A stretch of 64,000 nt of DNA from the NCBI GenBank assembly GCA_021775755.1, contig JAJFHE010000024.1, positions 62,001-126,000 of the forward strand, given 5' to 3'. Position 1 is the first letter of the stretch, and every line of letters begins with the position of its first letter. The notes beneath the pieces are model-generated. The model did no database searches, was not told the DNA's origin, and worked only from the letters and a program-made list of their open reading frames with translations. Source of the DNA: Hyphomicrobiales bacterium (GTDB lineage: Bacteria > Pseudomonadota > Alphaproteobacteria > Rhizobiales > JAJFHB01). A program made the position numbers and the translations under genes. Below are positions 51,620 to 62,100 of the stretch, piece by piece.

Positions 51620-52756
51620 ATGAAACAGGCAATGGACATGGCGCAGTTCCAAGGGCCGACGCGGGTCGACTTTTCGACGGGCGAGCAGGGCCTGCCGGCG
51701 GATGTGCGGCGCGGTCGCGGCGCGCGCAGCAATGCGTCGGGGCGTTATGAGAAATTCTCGCACGCTCCCTTTGACGACGGTTGGCAAAGCCTTGAAGACC
51801 TGCCGCGCATCAAAACCACAATCACCGAAGAGGCGGCCAAGAAGGCCATCACCCGCAACTCATCGCCCGACATTTCCTTCGACCGCTCGATCAATCCTTA
51901 TCGCGGCTGCGAACACGGCTGCAGCTATTGCTTTGCGCGTCCTACACACGCTTACATGGGTCTGTCGCCGGGGCTTGATTTCGAAAGCAAGCTGTTCGTA
52001 AAAACCAATGCGGCGGCCTTGCTTGAACGCGAACTGTCCGACCCCTCCTACAGCCCCCGCACCATCGCGCTTGGTACCAACACCGACCCCTATCAGCCGA
52101 TCGAGCGGCGGTTTCGCATCATGCGTCAGATCCTTGAAGTGCTGGAGCGTTTCAACCATCCGGTCGGAATCGTCACCAAATCGGCACTCGTCACACGCGA
52201 CCTCGATATTCTCAAACCGATGGCCGAGAAAGGGCTCGTCAAAGTGGCGATGTCGGTGACGACGCTCGATGCGAAGCTTGCGCGTTCCATGGAGCCGCGC
52301 GCCGCGACACCGAAGCGGCGGCTTCAGGCAATGGAAACGCTCAGTGCCGCGGGCGTGCCGACAGCGGTCATGTTCGCACCGGTGATCCCCGCTCTCAACG
52401 ATGCGGAAATGGAAAAGGTGCTCCAGGCCGCCGCTTCCGCGGGCGCCAGCGAGGCCGGCTATGTGCTCTTGCGGCTCACTCAGGAAGTCCGCGACATCTT
52501 CCGCGAATGGCTCATGACCGAGCAGCCCGACCGGGCGGCACATGTGCTTTCCCTCATCCGCTCGATGCGTGACGGCAAGGACTATGATGCAACGTGGGGC
52601 CGGCGCATGCGCGGCACAGGGCCTTATGCGTGGTCGATCGGGCGGCGCTTTGAAATCGCGGCCAAGCGTCTTGGCCTCAACGAAATGAAGACGAAATTGA
52701 CGGCGGAGCACTTTACGCGTGTCAGCGTCACCGGCGAACAACTGAGCCTGCTGTAG
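51620..52756 (+). CDS. PA0069 family radical SAM protein
   Basis: Protein of 378 aa. CEHGCSYCFARPTHAYMG gives the CxxxCxxC cluster that binds 4Fe-4S and SAM, in the context INPYRGCEHGCSYC typical of the SplB/PA0069 type. IALGTNTDPYQPIERRF is a second mark. The function of PA0069 proteins is not known; they are widespread in proteobacteria. The gene lies upstream of rnhB on the same strand with 52 bases between. Confidence 0.9.
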   Translation: MKQAMDMAQFQGPTRVDFSTGEQGLPADVRRGRGARSNASGRYEKFSHAPFDDGWQSLEDLPRIKTTITEEAAKKAITRNSSPDISFDRSINPYRGCEHGCSYCFARPTHAYMGLSPGLDFESKLFVKTNAAALLERELSDPSYSPRTIALGTNTDPYQPIERRFRIMRQILEVLERFNHPVGIVTKSALVTRDLDILKPMAEKGLVKVAMSVTTLDAKLARSMEPRAATPKRRLQAMETLSAAGVPTAVMFAPVIPALNDAEMEKVLQAAASAGASEAGYVLLRLTQEVRDIFREWLMTEQPDRAAHVLSLIRSMRDGKDYDATWGRRMRGTGPYAWSIGRRFEIAAKRLGLNEMKTKLTAEHFTRVSVTGEQLSLL

Positions 52757-52808
52757 CTTGCCTCCACGGGCTTGCGTGGATGGGTCCGTTTCGCCAGACT
52801 TGCCGGCG

Positions 52809-53438
52809 ATGGCCGACTCACCCCCCGGACCCGACTATTCCCTCGAAGAGGCCGCACACGCGAAGGGCTTCACCTGCATCGCCGGCGTTGACGAGGCCGG
52901 GCGCGGACCACTGGCCGGGCCGGTCGTGTCCGTCGCCGTTATTTTCGACGCAGGCGCAATTCCCGATGGCCTCAACGACTCCAAAAAACTGAGCGCTGCA
53001 AGACGCGCCGCCCTGTACGATGAAATTACGGCACAGGCGGTCGCTGTCTCTTTTGCTGTCGGCGATGTCGCGCGCATCGACGAGGACAACATACTGAACG
53101 CCACGATGTGGAGCATGGCCGAGGCGGTGCGCGGGCTTGAGGTCGCGCCCGATCATGTGCTCATAGACGGCAACCGGGCGCCCGCTCTTGCCTGTTCCGT
53201 GCGCACCGTCGTCAAGGGCGATGCGCGCTGTCTCTCTATCGCGGCGGCCTCGATCATCGCCAAGGTGACGCGCGACCAGATCATGCACGGTCTTGCCGAC
53301 AAACACCCCGCCTACGGCTGGGAACGCAATATGGGATACGGCACACGCGAACACCTCGAAGCACTCGCTCGCCATGGACCGACACCGCACCACCGGCGCA
53401 GTTTCAAACCCGTGTCTCAGCTTCATCTTCAGCTTTAG
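52809..53438 (+). CDS. rnhB: ribonuclease HII
   Basis: Protein of 209 aa that cuts RNA in RNA-DNA hybrids, including single embedded ribonucleotides. The metal site is read in AGVDEAGRGPLAGPVV (Asp-Glu pair) and in the Asp of HVLIDGNRAPAL; KGDARCLSIAAASIIAKVTRD and GYGTREHLEAL are further marks. ATG at 52809 gives the normal N-terminus; earlier starts (TTG 52758, GTG 52779) are possible. Transcribed with the PA0069 gene, and 127 bases before ccrM. Confidence 0.93.
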   Translation: MADSPPGPDYSLEEAAHAKGFTCIAGVDEAGRGPLAGPVVSVAVIFDAGAIPDGLNDSKKLSAARRAALYDEITAQAVAVSFAVGDVARIDEDNILNATMWSMAEAVRGLEVAPDHVLIDGNRAPALACSVRTVVKGDARCLSIAAASIIAKVTRDQIMHGLADKHPAYGWERNMGYGTREHLEALARHGPTPHHRRSFKPVSQLHLQL

Positions 53439-53451
53439 GGTGAACCCGGCC

Positions 53452-53467
53452 TTAACCCGTAATTAAC
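53452..53467 (+). promoter_or_regulatory. CtrA-type box upstream of ccrM
   Basis: TTAACCCGTAATTAAC matches the full CtrA site TTAA-N7-TTAA at every fixed base, about 100 bases before the ccrM ATG. A second, imperfect box (TTAA-N7-TTTA) lies at 53501-53515. CtrA control of ccrM is known in Caulobacter; here it is inferred from the site. Confidence 0.65.
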
Positions 53468-53508
53468 CTTACCAAATCCCTAAAATGTCAATAATTTCAA
53501 TTAATTGA

Positions 53509-54666
<1,158 letters not shown>

Positions 54667-54770
54667 CGGCGGCTTGCGGGCTGCGCTGCGGAATGTCGCG
54701 GCGTCCCATACTGGCGCCCGCTCCCAGCTTCTGCCATGGTCGCGGCTCAGCATAATCGCGACACGGACCC

Positions 54771-55880
54771 ATGATCAGTTTTTCCGATCTCGACACGGCG
54801 GTGGCCGAAGGCATCATTTCGCGCGATCAGGCGCTGCAGCTGCGCGACCTCGCCGGCCGCACAACCGGCGCGCAGGCGCAAGGTATCGACTTCTCCCAGG
54901 ACACCCGGGACGAACCGTTTCGTCTGCTGCGCGGTTTCCGCGATATCTTCATCGCCATCGGCATTGTCATTTTTGCCGTCGGGCTGTCCGCCATGGCACA
55001 AGCCTATCTCGGCGACGTTGAATTTCTGGCGGGCATGTTCGGCGGGCAACTGGCCGACCGCATCAACCTTCTCGTGACGACGGGAGTTCTGGTCTGCGCG
55101 GGCATCGGACTTGCGGAATGGATCACCCGGCTGCAACGGCTGCCACTGGCGAGCCTTGTGCTTTCCGTGGCAATTGCCTTCTGGTCCGGCTTCTTTCTCA
55201 CGGCCATCGCCGTCAACATCGCACCAGAACGCTTCACCAATGTGTTGACCGGACCGGATGCGGCCCTTTGGACGGGCCTCGGCGGCGCCGTTTTGGGGCT
55301 TTTGCTGTATTACGTGCGCTACCGGCTGCCTTTCGCCCTCATGCCGCTTGCCGGTGTTGTCGTCGCCCTCGTCTACATGGTCGCGAAGGAAGTTTTCGCC
55401 GCAACCTGGAGCGACGAATTCGCGCGCACGGTCATCGGCATTCTCGGCGTCTGTGTGTTCATCACCGCAATGGCCTATGACTGGAAGGACCGCCTGCGCG
55501 TACAGCGCTTTTCGGAATGCGCCTTCTGGCTGCATCTGATGGCCGCCCCGATGATCATTCACTCGCTGCTGGAGCTTGACGGAGAAGACGGAACGGATCC
55601 GGTTCTGGTGCTGTCGGTCATGGGGGCGATGGGTCTTGTTGCTCTTCTCATAGACCGGCGTGCCCTGCTCGTATCGGGCCTCGTTTATATGGGGGCCGCG
55701 GTGTCGCGCATCGTTTCCTCAACCGAGTTCCTGGCCGACCAGCAGTTCGCCGTCACCGCCTTTATTCTGGGCGCCTTGCTGCTTGTCCTTGGACTTGCCT
55801 GGACGCCCATTCGCCGTGCCGTCGTCGGCATCATGCCGCCCGGCGTGAAAGGCGTTCTACCCCCGATAGCTTCGGGCTGA
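54771..55880 (+). CDS. DUF2157-type integral membrane protein
   Basis: Protein of 369 aa. A short soluble N-terminus (ISFSDLDTAVAEGIISRDQA) precedes about nine membrane helices, a layout of DUF2157 and related proteins of unknown function. The stop lies four bases before the end of convergent mutY. Between ccrM and mutY I would expect a small HAD hydrolase in many rhizobia, so this place is occupied differently here, as far as I recall. Confidence 0.78.
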   Translation: MISFSDLDTAVAEGIISRDQALQLRDLAGRTTGAQAQGIDFSQDTRDEPFRLLRGFRDIFIAIGIVIFAVGLSAMAQAYLGDVEFLAGMFGGQLADRINLLVTTGVLVCAGIGLAEWITRLQRLPLASLVLSVAIAFWSGFFLTAIAVNIAPERFTNVLTGPDAALWTGLGGAVLGLLLYYVRYRLPFALMPLAGVVVALVYMVAKEVFAATWSDEFARTVIGILGVCVFITAMAYDWKDRLRVQRFSECAFWLHLMAAPMIIHSLLELDGEDGTDPVLVLSVMGAMGLVALLIDRRALLVSGLVYMGAAVSRIVSSTEFLADQQFAVTAFILGALLLVLGLAWTPIRRAVVGIMPPGVKGVLPPIASG

Positions 55881-55884
55881 CGCG

Positions 55885-56970
55885 TCAGTCATCACCTGCC
55901 GCCTGCGCATGGGCGGACACCTTGCGCATAAGCGTTGGAAGCGCTTCGGCAGGGAGGTCTACCGGGTCGACCCACCGGCAGCCCGGTAGGTCGCACCCGT
56001 CGCGCGGCACAGGCTCACTCGCCCACACATCAAGCTCCAGATGGAAATGCGTAAAGGTGTGGCGCACCGCGCCCGCGAGCTTCCGCCATCCGGTTCCAAG
56101 CGGCGCCTGAGACAGGGGGTTTGCCGGTTCTGCGCCTTCGGTCCATTGCGTTGAGGGAAACTCGGTCATGCCGCCAAGCAACCCCTTTTCCGGGCGCGCG
56201 CGCACCAGCACCGCACCGTCTGAGCGGGCAATCCAGAAGACCGTGCCATGGCGCGTCGGCTTCGGTGCCTTCGGTCGCTTGCGCGGCAGGTCTTCGGCAA
56301 TACCCTGCGCCTGGCCAAGGCAAGAGCCGCTCCATGGGCAGATAAGACAGTTGGCGCGGCGCGGGGTGCACACCGTAGCGCCCAGATCCATTAGCGCCTG
56401 GGCAAAATCGCCCGCGCGCGTCTCGGGAACCATCGCCCGCGTCAAATCCCTGATCTGCGGTTTGGTTTCAGGCAGCGGCTCGCGCAGCGCAAAGGCGCGC
56501 GAAACGACCCGCTCCACATTGCCGTCAATGGCGGCCGCCGGCCGGTCAAAGGCAATCGCTGCAATGGCCGCGGCCGTGTAGGGGCCGATCCCCGGCAACT
56601 TGAGAAGCGCCTCCTCCGTATCGGGGAATACGCCATGGTGATCGGTCACCACGGCCTTTGCGCACTTGTGGAGATTGCGGGCACGCGCGTAATAGCCAAG
56701 GCCTGCCCAGGCTTTCAATATGTCGTCGAGTGGCGCGCCGGCGAGCGTGGCCACGGTTGGCCAGGCCGCCAGAAACTTCTGAAAATAAGGGCCCACCGTC
56801 ACAACCGTCGTCTGCTGCAGCATGATTTCGCTGAGCCAGACGTGATAAGGATCGGCACGGTGCCCCGCTGCTGCCCGCCACGGCAGCGCGCGGCGGTGCC
56901 GGTCGTACCAGGACAGCAACGCCGCCGCCATTTCCCGGCTTTGTCTTGCTTCTGCCGGCGCGTCATTCAT
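55885..56970 (-). CDS. mutY: A/G-specific adenine glycosylase
   Basis: Protein of 361 aa that removes adenine paired with 8-oxoguanine. The HhH and catalytic stretch are LLKLPGIGPYTAAAIAAIAF and then the Asp of AAIDGNVERVVSRAF; the 4Fe-4S loop is CTPRRANCLICPWSGSC. The C-terminal NUDIX-like MutT domain for 8-oxoG recognition is present from about residue 235. ATG at 56970 is preferred to the one seven codons earlier. A TATAGA -10 is seen upstream at 56993-56998. Confidence 0.95.
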   Translation of the reverse strand: MNDAPAEARQSREMAAALLSWYDRHRRALPWRAAAGHRADPYHVWLSEIMLQQTTVVTVGPYFQKFLAAWPTVATLAGAPLDDILKAWAGLGYYARARNLHKCAKAVVTDHHGVFPDTEEALLKLPGIGPYTAAAIAAIAFDRPAAAIDGNVERVVSRAFALREPLPETKPQIRDLTRAMVPETRAGDFAQALMDLGATVCTPRRANCLICPWSGSCLGQAQGIAEDLPRKRPKAPKPTRHGTVFWIARSDGAVLVRARPEKGLLGGMTEFPSTQWTEGAEPANPLSQAPLGTGWRKLAGAVRHTFTHFHLELDVWASEPVPRDGCDLPGCRWVDPVDLPAEALPTLMRKVSAHAQAAGDD

Positions 56971-57000
56971 GCAGTTTCCCCAATCGGCCAATCTCTATAG

Positions 57001-57017
57001 GGTATCGTGTTGATACC
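57001..57017. promoter_or_regulatory. inverted repeat in the mutY / DUF721 divergent region
   Basis: GGTATC and GATACC form a perfect 6-bp dyad with a 5-base spacer, next to the predicted mutY -10 and before the DUF721 gene. A half-site GGATACCC recurs about 36 bases downstream. It could be an operator for one or both genes; no regulator is suggested. Confidence 0.35.
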
Positions 57018-57076
57018 GGGTGCACATACGCCCGTGCAACCGCATCTGTGGATACCCTGGCCGCTACCGGGACGAC

Positions 57077-57628
57077 ATGGCAAAGCACATCTCCAGGTCC
57101 ATCAGGTCCGTCACCCAGAAAGCGCGCGAGCGTTACGGGTTCGCCTATGCCGAAATCCTGTCGCAATGGACGGCGATAGTGGGCGCGGACCTTGCCGGTT
57201 ACTGCGCGCCGGAGCGTATCAGGTGGCCATCGGATCCGTATGGTGACGGTGAAGGTAGAGGTGTCCGCGGCCGCCGCAAGTCCGGCGGCGTCCTGATCAT
57301 CCGCGTTGCCGACGGCCGCGCCATAGAATTACAGCACGACACGCCCTACATCATGGACCGTGTGAACACCTATTACGGATACCAGGCGATCACGGAGATC
57401 AAGATCATTCAGGGAACCCTGCCCAGCCGTGACGGTCCGGCCGCGCCACCGCCGCAGCCAAGCGCGGAGCAGGAGCGCATTATTGCCGAAGATGTGCGGG
57501 ACATTGACGATGAGGCGCTGAAGGCAGCGCTCGTAAAACTTGGACGCGGAGCGCTGCCGCGCGCGCGGGCCACCGGAAGTTCGCAAAGCAGACCTGAAAC
57601 CCCGCACTCAGACAGTACAGAGGAATAG
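57077..57628 (+). CDS. DUF721 protein (DciA-like)
   Basis: Protein of 183 aa. ILSQWTAIVGADLAGYCAPERIRWP is the DUF721 hallmark, followed by a strand-rich part (GGVLIIRVADGRAIELQHD). DUF721 includes DciA, the replicative-helicase operator of many bacteria. The C-terminal 70 residues are unstructured and charged. ATG at 57077 sits in a region shared with the mutY promoter. It is followed after four bases by the first DsbA-like gene. Confidence 0.85.
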   Translation: MAKHISRSIRSVTQKARERYGFAYAEILSQWTAIVGADLAGYCAPERIRWPSDPYGDGEGRGVRGRRKSGGVLIIRVADGRAIELQHDTPYIMDRVNTYYGYQAITEIKIIQGTLPSRDGPAAPPPQPSAEQERIIAEDVRDIDDEALKAALVKLGRGALPRARATGSSQSRPETPHSDSTEE

Positions 57629-57632
57629 ATAT

Positions 57633-58295
57633 ATGGCACTCAGCCGACGCGCATTCACAACTGGCGCCGCTGTCGTATCGGCGGGCGCGGCGCTCGCGCT
57701 CTTTTTCGGATGGAAAACGTTCTTCCCACAAGGCGGCGGAAGCGGCGGCGGCGACGCGTCAGGGCTGATGGCCCCCGGCGCACTGCCGGATATGGCGCTC
57801 GGAGCAGCGGACGCGCCTGTTACCATCGTCGAATATGCCTCGATGACCTGTCCGCACTGCGCGAGCTTTCACGAGCACGTCTATCCGGCGCTGAAAGAGA
57901 AATACATCGACACCGGCCGTGCCCGCTTCATCTTCCGGGAATTTCCGCTCGACGATCTCGCGCTGTTTGCGGCGATGCTCGCGCGCTGCGCACCGGAGGC
58001 CAAGTTCTTTCCGCTCCTCGACGTGCTGTTTGAGCGCCAACGCACCTGGGCCTCGCGCGATGCCAAACCGGTGGACGAGCTGTTCGCAATTGCGCGCTCT
58101 GCCGGGTTTACCGAAGCCCAATTCAACCAATGCCGCGAAAACGAGGAAGTGGCCGCCGGCATCCGCGACACGAAGGAACGCGCCGCATCGCAATTCGAGG
58201 TACGCGGCACACCGAGCTTCTTCGTCAACGGTGTGCCACTACAGGGCAATGGTCTTGAAGACTTTGACGCTGCAATCGCCGCAGCCGGCGGCTAG
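57633..58295 (+). CDS. DsbA family thiol oxidoreductase with Tat-type signal
   Basis: Protein of 220 aa. The N-terminus SRRAFTTGAAVVSAG is a twin-arginine-type signal (SRRxF). The thioredoxin domain has the active site CPHC in EYASMTCPHCASFHEHVYPA, and the cis-Pro is in VRGTPSFFVNG. Alphaproteobacterial relatives are annotated as DsbA-family, often encoded next to smc. AGAGGA precedes the ATG. It may introduce disulfides or work on specific periplasmic proteins. Confidence 0.88.
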   Translation: MALSRRAFTTGAAVVSAGAALALFFGWKTFFPQGGGSGGGDASGLMAPGALPDMALGAADAPVTIVEYASMTCPHCASFHEHVYPALKEKYIDTGRARFIFREFPLDDLALFAAMLARCAPEAKFFPLLDVLFERQRTWASRDAKPVDELFAIARSAGFTEAQFNQCRENEEVAAGIRDTKERAASQFEVRGTPSFFVNGVPLQGNGLEDFDAAIAAAGG

Positions 58296-58501
58296 GCGGT
58301 AAACTCAGGCGATACGATCTCGTGATTGCGGTCACTGACAGTTTTGCGTGCACGGGCCAAGATGCGCCGCCGTTGCGGGTTGAACTGTGGATACCGTACG
58401 GAATACATGCCAAACGGCTTGAAAACCTGTGGGCAGGGCACAAACTGGATTGACTTCGCCCTTGTCCCGATATGTCAATATCTAGTAGGTAAAGGTGCAA
58501 G
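58296..58501. other. intergenic region between the two DsbA genes
   Basis: About 206 bases without a gene. ATTGAC at 58449-58454 and GTCAAT at 58474-58479 make a perfect dyad with a 19-base spacer close to the second gene's ribosome site. It may be a separate promoter or operator for the second DsbA gene. No terminator hairpin was seen. Confidence 0.4.
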
Positions 58502-59146
58502 ATGGAACTAGATCGACGCAATTTCACTTTCGGTGCAGCAGCCGCGGCTGCCCTCTCGGGCGGCATTGCGGGTGCTTCGCGTCCGGCATTTGCAGCGCTG
58601 GACGAAGACGAACTGATGCAGGCCGGGCCTCTCGGCGAAATGGCACTGGGCGCGGAAGATGCGCCTGTGCGGATGATCGAATATGCATCGATGACCTGTC
58701 CGCACTGTGCAGCGTTCCACATCATGACCTGGCCGGCGATCAAGGAAAAATACGTCGAAACAGGGGTCGTGCGGTTCATTTTCCGGGAATTCCCGTTCGA
58801 CGATGCCGCCCTTGTGGCGTTCATGGTGGCGCGCTGCGCCGGCGACAAGAAGTATTTCGGCATGGTCGACGTGCTGTTTGAACAGCAGCAAGTCTGGCTC
58901 GACCGCAGCCGCAACATTCTCGATGAACTTTTCAAGATTGCCCGGCTTGCCGGCTTCTCGCAGGACTCTTTTCAAGAGTGCATCCGCAACGAAGATATCG
59001 CACGCGGCGTGCGGGCCGTAAAAGACCGCGCATCGCTGGAGTTCGGCGTGCGCTCCACACCAACCTTTTTCATCAATGGCGAACGGGTTGAGGGCAATCT
59101 GCCGATCGCCAAATTCGACGAGATCATCGGCAATATCGTCGGCTAG
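58502..59146 (+). CDS. DsbA family thiol oxidoreductase, second copy, Tat-type signal
   Basis: Protein of 214 aa, paralogue of the previous gene. The N-terminus has DRRNFTFGAAAAAALSGG, again twin-arginine, with a likely cut after AFA. Active site CPHC in EYASMTCPHCAAFHIMTWPA and cis-Pro in VRSTPTFFINGERV are kept. Both copies share EKY-E/D-TG and FIFREFP stretches, so they arose by duplication. Thirty-seven bases before smc. Confidence 0.9.
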   Translation: MELDRRNFTFGAAAAAALSGGIAGASRPAFAALDEDELMQAGPLGEMALGAEDAPVRMIEYASMTCPHCAAFHIMTWPAIKEKYVETGVVRFIFREFPFDDAALVAFMVARCAGDKKYFGMVDVLFEQQQVWLDRSRNILDELFKIARLAGFSQDSFQECIRNEDIARGVRAVKDRASLEFGVRSTPTFFINGERVEGNLPIAKFDEIIGNIVG

Positions 59147-59183
59147 GACGTTGGCGCCGGGACGTTAAGGAATAAAGGCAGCA

Positions 59184-62100
59184 ATGCATTTCAAGCGGAT
59201 ACGCCTTTCCGGCTTCAAGTCCTTCGTTGAACCGACCGAGCTGACGATCGAGCCCGGTCTTACCGGCGTTGTCGGGCCGAACGGCTGCGGCAAATCCAAC
59301 CTGCTCGAAGCGTTGCGCTGGGTGATGGGCGAAAGCTCCTACAAGCGCATGCGCGCGTCGGGCATGGACGATGTGATCTTCTCCGGCTCCGCCACGCGCC
59401 CAGCGCGCAATATGGCGGAAGTGATGGTGACGCTGGAGAACTCCGAGCGCACCGCACCGGCCGCGTTCAACGATACGGACACGCTTGAAATCGCTCGACG
59501 CATCGAGCGCGAGGCGGGGTCGGCCTACCGCATAAACTCAAAGGACGTCCGCGCCAAGGACGTTCAGTTGCTGTTTGCCGATGCCTCGACCGGTGCGCGG
59601 TCGCCGGCGCTGGTACGGCAGGGCCAGATCGGCGAAATCGTGAATTCCAAACCGCAGGCCCGCCGCCGCATCCTTGAAGAGGCCGCGGGCATTACCGGCC
59701 TTTATACGCGCCGTCATGAGGCGGAGCTTCGGCTCAACGCGGCGGAAACCAACCTGACCCGGCTGGAAGATGTGGTCGGCCAGCTCGAAATCCAACTTGC
59801 AAGCCTCAAGCGCCAGGCGCGCCAGGCGAGCCGTTACAAGAATATTTCGTCGGACATCCGCAAGGCGGAAGCCGCGCAACATTATGTAGACTGGCACGAA
59901 ACCTCCACGACACTGGAGGCGGAGCAAACGGCTCTGCGCGAGGCCGAGCGTACGCTTGGCGAAGCAACGCGGGCGGCAGCCGAAGCCTCGCGTGGACAGG
60001 CCGAAGTTTCAGAAGAACTGCCGCCGCTGCGCGAGCAGGAAGCGGTGCGCGGTGCCGTGCTGCAGCGCCTGACGGTTGAACGCGAAAACCTCGATGCTGA
60101 AGAACAACGCGCGCAGGCGCGCCAGGACGAGTTGAAAACCCGGCTTGCGCAGATAGATCAGGACATCGCCCGCGAACAGGAAATGAGCGGCGATGCGCAA
60201 GGTGCGATCGGGCGGCTGGCCGCCGAAGAACACGAGTTGGGCGATGCCGGCCATGCCGATGCCGGAGCCCGTACAAGCGCGGAAGAAGCCGTTACCCAGG
60301 CCCGCGGCGCGCTCGAAGAAACTGAAACCTCCGCCGATGCCATTGCCGCGAAGCTGTCGGAACAGACGGCGCACCGAAATGCCCTCGCAAACCGCCAGCG
60401 CGAGCTTGAACAGCGCCTTGAGAGCCTGACCACCGCGCTCGAGCACGCCAAGGCCGAGCAGTCCACGTTGCAGGCGAAGCGCTCCGAAAGTGCCGGCGTG
60501 GCCGAAGCAACAGCGGCGCTGGAAGGCGCGCAAGAGCGCGGCGAGGCCGCGCAAGGTGCCGTGGAGCAGGCCGAAGCCGATCTGGAAACCGTTCGCGATG
60601 CGGAAGCGGTGGCCCGTCAGCTGCTCGAAGGACTGCGCCGCAAGGCCGGCGAGCTCGACACCGAGGTGCGCACGCTGGAGAAACTGCTGAGCGTTAATGA
60701 CGGCGACCTGTGGCCGCCGCTTGTCGATGCCGTCAGCGTACAGGAAGGCTATGAAGTGGCGCTCGGCGCCGCGCTCGGCGACGATCTCGATGTGCCGGCC
60801 GACGAGGCCGCGCCCGTGCACTGGCGCACCCTGCCACCCTATGACGAAAACCACCCGCTGCCCGCCGGTGTCAAATCCCTTGCGGACGTAACGAAAGCGC
60901 CGCCTGCTCTGACGCGCCGGCTGCGCCAGGTCGGCATCGTGGAGCCCTCGGACGGCGCCGCGTTGCAGCACGCGCTACAGCCCGGACAACGTCTGGTCTC
61001 GACACAAGGCGATCTGTGGCGATGGGATGGGTATTCCGCCGGCGCCGATGCTCCGACCGCAGCCGCACAGCGGCTGGCGGAGCGCAACAGGCTGGTGGGC
61101 CTGCGGCAGGAGGCCGAGCAGGCCAACCGCGCGACGGCGGAGGCCGAAGCCGCCTTTGAGAACGCCAATGGGGCGATGCGAACAGCCGGCGAACAGGTCG
61201 CCGAACGCCGCAAGGCTTCACGCGATGCGATGACCGCCATGTCCGAAGCGCGCGCGCGGCTGTCGCGCGAAGAGAAATCGGAAAGCGAAACCACCTCGCG
61301 CCTTGCAGTACTTGAAGAGACGTGCACCCGACTTGCCGGCGACATCGAGCAGGCCGCAGCCGCGAACCGGGCAGCGGGCGAGGAACTCTCAAGCCTTGGC
61401 GAGGATGCACCGCTTGCCGCGAGTCTTGAGGCGGCGCGCGTGAACGTCACCGAGCACCGTGCGGCCTATACGGAGGCCAAGGCGCATTGCGATGGTATCG
61501 TGCGCGAAGCGCAGGTGCGGGCGCAGCGGCTGCAGGCTATCACCACTGAAAAACAGGCCTGGAGTGAGCGCGCCGAACGTGCCGCCGCGCAGGTGGAAAC
61601 CTTGCGCGAACGCCGCACCGAGACGGATCAGGCGCTGGCTGCCATTGCCGGCCTGCCGCAGCAGTGGCAGGAGCGCCGCACCAAACTCTTCGCGTCGCTC
61701 GAACAGGCCGAAACGGAGCGCAAGGCGGCGGCCGATGCGCTGGCGGAGGCGGAAACCCGGCTTGCCGAGCGCGACACGCGCGCCAAAGCCGCCGAGCGCA
61801 CGCTTGGCGAATGCCGCGAAACGCATGTGCGCATCGAAGAGCGTGTCGCGGCGGCGCGCGAGCGGCTTGACGACATCACACACCGCATGAACGAGCGGCT
61901 TGAGTGCGGCCCCGAGGCCGCGCGCGAACTCGCCGGCATTGCGCCCGAGGCCGATCTGCCGGAGCGCGAAGCCGTCGAAAAGCGGCTGGTGCGGCTGAGA
62001 GCGGAGCGCGAGCGGCTTGGCGGCGTCAACCTTCGCGCCGACGAGGAAGCACGCGAGGTCGGCGAACAGCTCGACGGGCTGGTGAATGAACGCGAGGACC

